Assembly: GCA_041689775.1 (NCBI GenBank)
Contig: JBDNFP010000420.1
Span: 1-18,956, forward strand
DNA: 18,956 bases
Source: JBDNFP01 sp041689775
GTDB lineage: Bacteria; Bacteroidota; Bacteroidia; Cytophagales; Spirosomataceae
Reading direction: 5' to 3'
The notes under the pieces: generated by a model
Database searches by the model: none
What the model was told of the DNA's origin: nothing
Seen by the model: only the letters and a program-made list of their open reading frames with translations
Part shown: positions 7,643 to 14,927 of the stretch, one piece after another
Layout: every line of letters starts with the position of its first letter
Numbering within the stretch: position 1 is the stretch's first letter
Made by a program: the position numbers and the translations under genes

Positions 7643-8494
7643 ATGACAAACCGTCGATTATTTATAAAGAAAGCATCAGGTAGCGTCGCCCTTTCTCTAT
7701 TAGGAACCGGGCTCGCCCAGGCAGATGCATCCACTACCCCAGTTGCCCCCGCCGAAGATACCTTCCGTCAGGGTATAGCCGGATATAGCTTTGTTCATTT
7801 TGAATTAGATGAATCGCTGGCTATGATGCGCAAAACTAATATACAGTACCTGTGCATCAAAGACTTTCACCTACCCATGAAAAGCACCGCGGAGGAGATT
7901 ACCGCTTTTCACGCTAAATTAAAGGAGTCCAACGTAACAGGCTATGGCGTGGGGCCCATCTATATGAAAACCCGCGAAGCTATTGATCAGGCTTTTGACT
8001 ACGCCAAACGCGTAGGCGTTGATCTGATCATCGGTATTCCCAACCCGGAAGATCTACCGTACGTGGAGCAAAAAGTAAAGGACAGCAATATCCGCTACGC
8101 TATCCACAACCACGGACCGGGTGATAAGATTTACCCCAATGCCATTACCATCAATGGCTACATCAAAAACCTGGACCCACGCGTGGGTATGTGCTTTGAT
8201 ATCGGGCACAGCATGCGCTACGGCAACGACCCCGTGGCCGATCTGGAAAAGTATTCGAAGCGGATATTTGACATGCACCTCAAAAACGTTACCTCCGCTA
8301 CCCACGACGGTACTACCTGCGAGCTGGGCCGCGGCGTGATCGACATTCCGGCAATTGTAAAAACACTCCGTAAGATCAAATACTCAGGGGTAGCAGGACT
8401 CGAATACGAAAAGGACATGAAAGACCCATTGGCCGGCATTGCCGAATCGATCGGGTATTTCAGAGGAGTACTCGACTCTACCCGTAAAGCCTAA
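7643..8494 (+). CDS. Exported sugar phosphate isomerase/epimerase-like TIM-barrel protein
   Basis: A 283-residue protein of the xylose isomerase-like / AP endonuclease family 2 TIM-barrel superfamily. It opens with a Tat-type leader, NRRLFIKKASG, then a hydrophobic stretch and a cleavage-like LAQADA, so it is probably exported to the periplasm. The barrel carries candidate metal ligands in IHNHGPGD, FDIGHS, DMHLKN and a late Glu in GLEYEK, the order seen in metal-dependent members. Such exported proteins act on sugars or keto-sugars rather than phosphorylated ones, so the family name is misleading. The gene is 30 bp upstream of an oxidoreductase with the same kind of leader; the pair probably forms an operon that oxidises and rearranges a sugar or glycoside in the periplasm. 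The substrate is unknown. Confidence 0.85.
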   Translation: MTNRRLFIKKASGSVALSLLGTGLAQADASTTPVAPAEDTFRQGIAGYSFVHFELDESLAMMRKTNIQYLCIKDFHLPMKSTAEEITAFHAKLKESNVTGYGVGPIYMKTREAIDQAFDYAKRVGVDLIIGIPNPEDLPYVEQKVKDSNIRYAIHNHGPGDKIYPNAITINGYIKNLDPRVGMCFDIGHSMRYGNDPVADLEKYSKRIFDMHLKNVTSATHDGTTCELGRGVIDIPAIVKTLRKIKYSGVAGLEYEKDMKDPLAGIAESIGYFRGVLDSTRKA

Positions 8495-8524
8495 TCCAAT
8501 TACCTAAAAACCATACTGTAAAAA

Positions 8525-9867
8525 ATGCAAGATTCAAGAAGAGATTTTATTAAGAAAATAGCCTTAGGAACCGCCGGAATCTCACTGGCAGGAACCACAA
8601 GTGCAATGTCGGCCAAGAGCTATTCCAAAATTATCGGGGCTAACGATCGCCTCAGAGTAGGCATAGCTGGCCTGGGACGTAGATTAGGGGCTTACTACCA
8701 GCCCATCGGCCTAAAAAGTAGCAACGTAGAACTGGCGTACTTGTGCGACGTTATGAAAAGTCAGCGCGAATCAGCGGCCAAGAAGTTTTCCAAGCATATT
8801 GATACAGCCCAAAGCTAGAAAACGATATTCGGAAGGTCATCGAAGATCCCAACGTGGATGTACTCATCAACGCTACCCCCGATCACTGGCACGCACCCGG
8901 CACCTGGATGGCCGTGAAGGCTGGTAAGCACGTGTACGTAGAAAAGCCTTGTAGCCACAACCCCCGCGAAGGAGAGTTGCTGGTGGAATTCCAGAAGAAA
9001 TACGGAAAAGTAGTTCAGATGGGAAATCAACAACGGTCCGCTCCCGAATCAATCGAAATCATCAAAGAGATTCATAACGGAGTAATCGGAAAAGCGTATA
9101 AGGCCGTGGCTTTTTACGCCAGCGCCCGCGGCGAAGTACCCTTGCAAAAAAAAGCGCCCGTACCCGAAGGACTCGACTGGGAATTATTTCAGGGGCCAGC
9201 TCCGCGCCGCGACTATACCAGCGAAACCTGGGACTACAACTGGCACTGGTACGGCTGGAACTACGGTACCGCCGAAGCTGGCAACAACGCCACGCACGAA
9301 CTGGACTTTGCCCGCTGGGCCTTGCAGGTTGAATTTCCGGAGCGCGTAGAGACCGAAGCCGAAAAACGCTACTTTGCCAACGATGGTTGGGAAATGTACG
9401 ATACCATGGACGCAACCTTCCACTTTAACGACAAGAAGGTGATTCAATGGGGAGGACAAAGCCGCAACGGTTATAGTACCTACGGTAGCGACCGCGGTAC
9501 CCTTGTGTACGGTACCGAAGGAAATGTATACGTAGATCGGAGTGGGTATAAGCTATACGATCGCTCTGGTAAGCTAATTCGTTCCAATTTGAGTAAGAAC
9601 AACGAGGCAGGTACAGCCCTGGGCGGTGGCGGCGATATGTCTACGCTCCACGTGGTCAATTTCTTCAACGCCGTACGGGGTAAAGAGAAACAAAACTCGA
9701 CGATCGACGACGGAGCAAAGAGTACCTTGCTTTGCCACCTCGCTAATATCTCTTCCCGCGTAGGTCACGCGCTCGATACTGACCCTAAAAACGGACATAT
9801 CCTGGACAAAAAAGCCATGAAGTATTGGAGCCGCGAGTATCAGCCCGGCTGGGAACCTAAATTATAA
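8525..9867 (+). pseudogene. Gfo/Idh/MocA-family oxidoreductase interrupted by a 1-nt frameshift
   Basis: The 5' part (8525-8818) encodes a Tat-type leader, SRRDFIKKIALG, and the nucleotide-binding start VGIAGLGRRLGAYY. It then stops at TAG 8816-8818. The next frame takes over without a gap and reads PKLENDIRKVIEDPNVDVL, then continues for over 330 residues to 9867. It includes NATPDHWHAPG and the EKP motif (VEKPCSHNP) that positions the cofactor and the catalytic region in this family. Adding one C at the CCC run (8808-8810) restores a single frame of about 447 residues. The downstream part has no further lesion, so this is either a very recent mutation or a base-calling error. If intact, it would be a periplasmic NAD(P)- or bound-cofactor sugar dehydrogenase working with the upstream TIM-barrel protein. 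Confidence 0.85.
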
Positions 9868-9893
9868 TCCAATTTAGATACCGCTAGTGCAAA

Positions 9894-9930
9894 GCAAAAG
9901 CCCCGGAAGAAATTCTTCCGGGGCTTTTGC
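9894..9930. terminator. Bidirectional intrinsic terminator
   Basis: GCAAAAGCCCCGGAAGAA (9894-9911) and its exact reverse complement (9913-9930) form an 18-bp inverted repeat, with the innermost pairs opening into the loop. The arms carry AAAA and TTTT on the outside, so a T tract follows the GC core on either strand. It sits between the converging oxidoreductase and Old Yellow Enzyme genes and probably ends both transcripts. Confidence 0.9.
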
Positions 9931-9952
9931 TAAAAAATGGCTACTGGTCAGA

Positions 9953-11065
9953 TTATCCTTCTACAACCTCTGATCGTACCGGGTAATCTGTATACCCTTC
10001 TTTACCGGGGGTATAAAAAGTATCATTATCCCACTCAGCCAAGGGCGCATTTTCAGCAAAGCGCTCTACCAAGTCAGGATTGGAAATGTAAGGCTTACCA
10101 AAAGCAACCAAGTCGGTATCACCGGCTTCGATGACGGCGTTGCCGCTTTGCTGATTAAAGCCAGCGTTGATCATCAAGGTACCCTTGTACATGGGTCGGT
10201 AGCGCTTCGCAATCTGAGTTTCGGCGTAGGGTATATCAGATACATCCATGAATGGCTCGGATAAGTGCAGATACGCCAAGTCATACTTATTCAACTTTTC
10301 AATAATATAGTCGAATGTTGGGATGGTCTCTTCGTCCATGGTCATTCCAAATAAACCATTGAGCGAAGGATTTAAACGCAACCCTATTTTCTGCTCAGGT
10401 ATTTCTTTTTTCACGGCTTCCAGTACATCAAACAAGAAGCGGGCTCTCTTTTCAATGCTTCCGCCGTACTCATCCGTGCGGTGGTTAGAAGTAGCGTTAA
10501 AGAACTGATGAAACAGGTAGCCATTGGATGAGTGAATCTCTACTCCGTCAAATCCGGCTGCCACCGCATTCTTTGCCGCATTCGCAAAGTCACTGATCGT
10601 GGTTTGGATATCCTGCAAAGTCATAGCCCGGGGAGCTACGGTATCCTTAAAGCCCTGAGGGGTGTATGATTTAGCATCCGGATTGATGGCCGAAGGGGCA
10701 ACGGGTAGGTCCCCATTGTGAAAGTCAGGGTGTGACATACGTCCAACGTGCCACAGCTGAATGAAAATTTTTCCTCCTGCTTCGTGTACCTTACTCGTTA
10801 CCTCTTTCCAACCTTCTACCTGAGCATCACTGTAAATACCCGGCGTATTGATATACCCAACTGCCTGCTGAGATACCTGAGAACCTTCGGTAATGATCAG
10901 GCCCGCACTAGCGCGTTGTGCGTAGTAATCTCCCTGCAATTCACCCGTGGGCTTATTTTCGAGATTGGCGGCCCGACTGCGGGTCATGGGAGCCATCACT
11001 ACCCGGTTACGGAGTTCTAAGTTGGCATTACTATACTTTTGTAATAAGGGTTGTTCGCTATTCAT
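9953..11065 (-). CDS. Old Yellow Enzyme family NADH:flavin oxidoreductase (ene-reductase)
   Basis: An FMN-dependent TIM-barrel reductase of the OYE/NemA family, which reduces activated C=C bonds and nitro-compounds and often serves in detoxification. With ATG 11065 it has 370 residues, the usual length. The frame opens further up to 11137, but those 24 residues (KHSIDWRW...) lie before the conserved start PLLQKY and look like leader sequence. Visible motifs are NRVVMAPMTRSRA (20-32), IQLWHVGRMSHPDF (102-115), the substrate-binding His178 and Asn181 in HSSNGYLFHQF with Tyr183, NHRTDEYGGSIEKRARF, FMN-contacting Arg230, and GKPYISNPDLVERF. All match the classical subgroup. It is read in the same direction as the Crp-type gene upstream, 194 bp away, and has its own promoter-like sequence and a Crp-type site in that gap. 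Confidence 0.93.
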   Translation of the reverse strand: MNSEQPLLQKYSNANLELRNRVVMAPMTRSRAANLENKPTGELQGDYYAQRASAGLIITEGSQVSQQAVGYINTPGIYSDAQVEGWKEVTSKVHEAGGKIFIQLWHVGRMSHPDFHNGDLPVAPSAINPDAKSYTPQGFKDTVAPRAMTLQDIQTTISDFANAAKNAVAAGFDGVEIHSSNGYLFHQFFNATSNHRTDEYGGSIEKRARFLFDVLEAVKKEIPEQKIGLRLNPSLNGLFGMTMDEETIPTFDYIIEKLNKYDLAYLHLSEPFMDVSDIPYAETQIAKRYRPMYKGTLMINAGFNQQSGNAVIEAGDTDLVAFGKPYISNPDLVERFAENAPLAEWDNDTFYTPGKEGYTDYPVRSEVVEG

Positions 11066-11188
11066 AGTCTCTTGTTTCGGTTTTTTATACTCTGTTTTAC
11101 TAATTCTGTTCCAGCGCCAATCAATAGAGTGCTTCATTGATTATGTGAACACTGTCGATGACGGAATTGTTACTGAAATTGTACTTTA

Positions 11189-11219
11189 CAAAGTTCAGAA
11201 TTATACGATAAAGCACAAA
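11189..11219 (-). promoter_or_regulatory. Probable promoter for the Old Yellow Enzyme gene
   Basis: On the minus strand TTTG (11219-11216) is followed after exactly 19 bp by GAACTTTG (11196-11189), which matches TAnnTTTG at all fixed positions but the first. Start of transcription would be near 11185, leaving a leader of about 120 nt before ATG 11065. Confidence 0.5.
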
Positions 11220-11240
11220 GGAGGTAGGTCACGATTAATC

Positions 11241-11256
11241 TGTGAGGTAGATCACA
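11241..11256 (-). promoter_or_regulatory. Perfect CRP-type site TGTGA-N6-TCACA
   Basis: TGTGA (11241-11245), GGTAGA, TCACA (11252-11256) form the complete two-half-site consensus known for E. coli CRP. The site begins 4 bp beyond the stop codon of the Crp/Fnr-type gene. It is centred about 61-66 bp upstream of the inferred start of the Old Yellow Enzyme transcript, close to the class I activator position. A second, partly overlapping symmetry, TCAC-GATTAATC-TGTGA, runs from 11229 to 11245. Binding by the adjacent regulator is an inference. Confidence 0.5.
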
Positions 11257-11259
11257 AGA

Positions 11260-11823
11260 TCAGCCATTGAGGCGGCTGAGCGTTTCCCGTGACACGCCCA
11301 AATAGGATGCAATAAGGGTTTTGGAGGCTCTCTGGAATAGTTCAGGGTTTTTTAAAAGCAATTCGTCGTAGCGCTCTTTGGCATTGGTAGTGAGCAAAGT
11401 AAGAATTCGGTTTTGGAGGCCCACGTAACCCATGTCTACTTTTTCTCGGAAGAAGTTAGCCATCTTATGTAATTCATTACACAGTTTTTCCCGATCATCA
11501 AGTGAGATATACAATACCTCCGATGCCTCAATACTGTCAACGAATATCCGTGACATGGTGCGGGTAATATACGCCTCATAGTCGGTAATCCACCAGTCTT
11601 CCATGGCGAAGCTTAGTATATGTTCTTTCTCACTGGCATCGACGTAGTACGCTTTCAGAAACCCACTGACTACCCAATAACTATTCTCCACGTACTCCCC
11701 GGCCTCGATGAGGTACTGATGCTTCCTCAGCTTTTTTGAATGGAAGTGAGAAAACACAAACTCAAACTCTTCGTCCGTGAGGCTGGTTATCTTTTCAATA
11801 TGTTTTCTCAATTGACTACTCAT
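11260..11823 (-). CDS. Crp/Fnr-family transcriptional regulator, short Bacteroidota type
   Basis: A 187-residue regulator. Residues about 20-115 form a cyclic-nucleotide-binding beta-roll (LIEAGEYVENSYWVVSGFLKAYY), but the phosphate-binding segment of true cAMP receptors, with its Arg-Ser/Thr-Ala, is not present. Its signal is therefore probably not cAMP bound in the usual way. A long dimerisation helix follows, then the HTH (KTLIASYLGVSRETLSRL). The recognition helix has Arg-Glu-x-x-x-Arg (SRETLSR), the same spacing as Arg180, Glu181 and Arg185 of E. coli CRP. The protein ends only three residues after that last Arg (LNG), shorter than many relatives. The gene is 69 bp downstream of the P-type ATPase gene and co-directional, so it may be co-transcribed. 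No cysteine cluster for an Fnr-type Fe-S centre is visible. Confidence 0.88.
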   Translation of the reverse strand: MSSQLRKHIEKITSLTDEEFEFVFSHFHSKKLRKHQYLIEAGEYVENSYWVVSGFLKAYYVDASEKEHILSFAMEDWWITDYEAYITRTMSRIFVDSIEASEVLYISLDDREKLCNELHKMANFFREKVDMGYVGLQNRILTLLTTNAKERYDELLLKNPELFQRASKTLIASYLGVSRETLSRLNG

Positions 11824-11892
11824 GGCTCTGGGTTAATTCTCTACTTAGCAACTCTTTCTACCATTCCGAAAATTCTTACCACTCGATAAATT

Positions 11893-13779
11893 TCAGGCTT
11901 CAAACTTCATTAAACTAAGACTGGTGAGAATAACCACCAACGTCACTCCCACATCCGCCGCAATGGCAAATACCAGGTGACTATACCCCGCCAGAGCCAA
12001 CCCAATAAATAGTACCTTCACCGCAATCGCCCCAATCGTATTAAATCGGATGCGGGATAAAGTCTTCCGACTAAGGCGAATCAGAAAAGGTATCAGCGAT
12101 AGCTTATCGTTCATCAGCGCAATATTGGCGGTCTCGATGGCTGTATCACTCCCCACCGCGCCCATGGCAATACCCACAGTACTGAGCGCCAGAGCGGGGG
12201 CATCGTTAATGCCGTCGCCCACCATCGCCACGGAACCATACTTGGCCAACAATTCTTTTATCTTTTCTGATTTATCTTCGGGTAGTAGTCCACCATACAC
12301 ACGCGTAATGCCTACTTGTCCTGCTACGTAGTTTGCCGCTCTTAGGTGGTCTCCGGTCAACATCACCGGCTCTACGCCTAACTTCTTTATCTCGTCAATC
12401 ACCTGCTTGCTGTCTGGTTTAATCTCATCCGCTAGGCCGATAATACCCGCTACACCATCACCGAAGCTTACCACCACACTGGTTTTCCCCTCTTCCGAAA
12501 GCCGCTCAACCATTGTTTCTGCTTCCTGATGAACGGGTTGATGCTCGCGGATAAATTCAAGTTTTCCGAGATAGATCGTTTCATCCTCGCACACCAGGCA
12601 TTTGGCAATAGCACCCTTACCCATCACACTCCTGAATCCTTCCGCCCGGTGGGGTTCAAAACCTTCGGATCGGCTTCGGTCCACAATGGCCTGGGCAAGG
12701 GGATGCTCAGAAAACAACTCCGCGCCCGCCGTACACGCCAGCAGTTCTTCCCGGCTGGTACCCATAAACGGTTCCACATCCGAAACAATAGGATTACCGT
12801 ACGTGATGGTTCTGGTTTTATCCAGGGCAATGGCCTTGATCCCCGCCAGAGCCTCCATGTATTTCCCACCCTTCACCAAAGCTCCTTTGGTCGAAGCATT
12901 ACCAATAGCCGCGTAAATAGCCACCGGAGTTGAGATAACCAAAGCACACGGACAAGCAATCACCAACAGAGTTATGGATTGTTTTAACCAATGGTCAGCG
13001 TCCAATTGAAAACCAAAAACCGGCACGGCAAAGGCCAATACCGCCAGTCCGATAATCGAGGGCGTGTAGCGTTTTGAAAACTTCTGGATAAACTGCTGCG
13101 TCTCACTCTTATTAGCCGAGGCTTCGAAGGTCAGCCGGATAATTTTTGAGAAGGTAGTATCGGCCGAAAGTTTGGTGGTTTTTAACTCAATAAACCCGTG
13201 CTTATTGAGTGTTCCGGCAAATAGCGAGTCTCCCGGATGTTTGTCTTTTGGAATGGGTTCCCCGGTTATCGCCGCTTCATCCACGCTGGTCTCTCCCGAT
13301 ACTATCTCACCATCCAACGGAATCATCTCGCCTGGTTTTACCTGAATGATTGTTCCAATTTTTACTTCATCAATCGCTATGCTTTTGGCTTCCACTTTCA
13401 CAAAAGCCGTTTTGGGCGCTTTCTTGACCAGTTGGTCCAACGCTGATTTGGAGTTTTCAATGCCGATATCTTCTAACCTTTCGCCTAACACATACAAAAC
13501 AATCACCACCGCCGCTTCGGGATACTCTCCCAGGTAAAATGCTCCGATTACGGCAATCGTCATGAGCAAATTAATGCTGCTAAATCGCAGTTTGAATAGT
13601 GCTTTCACGCCATTCAACACGACCGAGTACCCAATGGCCAGGATAAAGGCCGCAAAAATAACCGGAGCGTAGGGCAACGGAATATGGATACCGGCCAACG
13701 ATAAAATTTCCAGTACTACTACTAGGGCTACCCCAGCCAGCAAAAACGTAAACTTCTTATCGTGAAAAGGTAATTTCAT
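11893..13779 (-). CDS. Heavy-metal P1B-type ATPase (Zn/Cd/Co exporter type) with a DKTRT motif
   Basis: A 628-residue membrane ATPase of the metal-exporting P1B class. It has no N-terminal HMA metal-binding domain: hydrophobic helices begin near residue 11. Motifs in order are ITGEP (171-175), the transmembrane metal site ACPCALV (Cys276, Cys278), the phosphorylation site Asp320, SEHP (His359-Pro360), TGD (475-477) and GDGINDAP (521-528). Lys588 and Asp609 in the last helices match the Zn/Cd/Pb subgroup (ZntA-like) rather than Cu pumps. The striking feature is DKTRT at 320-324 instead of DKTGT: codon 323 (12811-12813) is AGA, one transition from GGA. The rest of the gene is intact. No metal-responsive regulator or metallochaperone lies next to it; the Crp/Fnr-type gene follows. 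Confidence 0.93.
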   Translation of the reverse strand: MKLPFHDKKFTFLLAGVALVVVLEILSLAGIHIPLPYAPVIFAAFILAIGYSVVLNGVKALFKLRFSSINLLMTIAVIGAFYLGEYPEAAVVIVLYVLGERLEDIGIENSKSALDQLVKKAPKTAFVKVEAKSIAIDEVKIGTIIQVKPGEMIPLDGEIVSGETSVDEAAITGEPIPKDKHPGDSLFAGTLNKHGFIELKTTKLSADTTFSKIIRLTFEASANKSETQQFIQKFSKRYTPSIIGLAVLAFAVPVFGFQLDADHWLKQSITLLVIACPCALVISTPVAIYAAIGNASTKGALVKGGKYMEALAGIKAIALDKTRTITYGNPIVSDVEPFMGTSREELLACTAGAELFSEHPLAQAIVDRSRSEGFEPHRAEGFRSVMGKGAIAKCLVCEDETIYLGKLEFIREHQPVHQEAETMVERLSEEGKTSVVVSFGDGVAGIIGLADEIKPDSKQVIDEIKKLGVEPVMLTGDHLRAANYVAGQVGITRVYGGLLPEDKSEKIKELLAKYGSVAMVGDGINDAPALALSTVGIAMGAVGSDTAIETANIALMNDKLSLIPFLIRLSRKTLSRIRFNTIGAIAVKVLFIGLALAGYSHLVFAIAADVGVTLVVILTSLSLMKFEA

Positions 13780-13905
13780 AGTATCGCTATTTTACAATGG
13801 CTATGAAGGTAATGAAAAGGTACAAAACCATAAAACCGGGTTCCATTTAGATGGTAGTATTTTGCATCAACACAACTGAACTATCCGTGATCCGGCCAAA
13901 AATAA

Positions 13906-13936
13906 TTTGAATTCCGGTTGTGTGAAGTTATCTTTC
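13906..13936 (+). promoter_or_regulatory. Probable promoter for the NAD kinase gene
   Basis: TTTG (13906-13909) and TATCTTTC (13929-13936) are 19 bp apart; the -7 box fits TAnnTTTG at all fixed positions but the last. Transcription would begin near 13942, about 30 nt before the ATG at 13971. For the divergent ATPase gene I saw only weak matches in this 191-bp gap. Confidence 0.5.
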
Positions 13937-13970
13937 GGCCTGTAACCTTCGCATTAAAATCCCCCATCGC

Positions 13971-14846
13971 ATGAAAATAGCCATTCACGGACGTACCTTC
14001 TCCGAATCCGCCCGACCTTTTATTCAGGCTATGTTCAAAGAGCTGAGGAATCGACGCATTGAAATACAACTCTTTGATCCATTCCGCCGATTTCTGGACT
14101 CCGTGAGGGTGGAACACTATTCGAGTCACATGTACACCACTGCTGATGAGCTTTTTGACGCCAAGCTCATCGTTAGTATGGGCGGTGATGGCACCCTACT
14201 CGAAGCAGTATCACTGGTAGGCGCTCGCGAAATTGCGGTCATTGGTATCAATGTTGGGCGTTTGGGTTTTCTGGCCACCGTGCCCCCCGAGCGCATTGAC
14301 GACATGGTTTCCGCGCTTGAAGAAGGTAAATATCGTATCGATGAACGCTCCATGCTGGTAATGGAAACCGAAACCGATATTTTCGGTGGTCAGAATTTTG
14401 GCCTGAACGATTTTACGATTACTAAGACGGATACTTCGTCCATGATCACCGTGCATTCCTACCTCAACGGCGAGTTTTTAAATTCTTACTGGGCCGACGG
14501 TCTGATTGTCTCTACCCCGACCGGCTCCACGGGCTACTCGCTGAGTTGCGGCGGACCAGTATTGGTACCTCATTCGCAGAACTTTATTCTGACGCCGGTC
14601 AGTCCCCATAACCTCAACGTACGTCCTTTGGTGGTAGAAGATATTTCCGTGCTAAGTTTCGAGGTAAAAAGCCGCAGTAATAATTTTATGGTATCACTCG
14701 ACGCCCGTTCAAGGGTAGTGGATGCCTCCGTAAAGTTGACCATCCGTAAAGCACCTTTTTCTGCCCGACTCGTTAAAATGCTGGATGATGACTTTTTCAA
14801 TACCCTTCGCAGCAAACTTTCTTGGGGATTAGATATGCGAAATTGA
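13971..14846 (+). CDS. nadK: NAD kinase
   Basis: Phosphorylates NAD to NADP in the cytoplasm, the sole route to NADP in most bacteria. At 291 residues it has the normal length. The diagnostic GGDGT motif lies at 71-75, followed by GINVGRLGFLA (92-102), the NAD-binding Asn146-Asp147 in GLNDFTI, and the glycine-rich TPTGSTGYSLSCGGP (182-196). SPHNLNVRPLVV follows, equivalent to the usual PICPHSL-RP segment. All expected motifs are present. A good promoter lies directly upstream. The next plus-strand gene, a dipeptide epimerase, starts 81 bp on and may be read from the same transcript. In many Bacteroidota nadK sits beside a CBS-domain gene; here that neighbour is at 6.8-7.5 kb. Confidence 0.96.
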   Translation: MKIAIHGRTFSESARPFIQAMFKELRNRRIEIQLFDPFRRFLDSVRVEHYSSHMYTTADELFDAKLIVSMGGDGTLLEAVSLVGAREIAVIGINVGRLGFLATVPPERIDDMVSALEEGKYRIDERSMLVMETETDIFGGQNFGLNDFTITKTDTSSMITVHSYLNGEFLNSYWADGLIVSTPTGSTGYSLSCGGPVLVPHSQNFILTPVSPHNLNVRPLVVEDISVLSFEVKSRSNNFMVSLDARSRVVDASVKLTIRKAPFSARLVKMLDDDFFNTLRSKLSWGLDMRN

Positions 14847-14894
14847 GTGGATTATGGCGGTGGGCCGCTTAAATAGACGTATTTTATCATTCAA

Positions 14895-14915
14895 ATCACC
14901 TGGTAAATAGGTGAT
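14895..14915 (+). promoter_or_regulatory. Inverted repeat just before the epimerase start
   Basis: ATCACCT (14895-14901) and AGGTGAT (14909-14915) are perfect 7-bp arms around GGTAAAT. The repeat ends 12 nt before the ATG at 14928. It might be a small operator or an mRNA hairpin affecting initiation. There is no T tract, so it is not a terminator. Confidence 0.3.
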
Positions 14916-14927
14916 AGACAACTACCA

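Noticed and set aside
11066..11137. 24-residue N-terminal extension of the Old Yellow Enzyme from ATG 11137
   Set aside because: The segment does not resemble the family or a signal peptide; ATG 11065 directly precedes the conserved start and gives a standard 370-residue protein.
12529..12933. Plus-strand frames of more than 100 codons opposite the P-type ATPase
   Set aside because: They are antisense shadows of a gene whose motifs are clear on the minus strand, and show no domain of their own.
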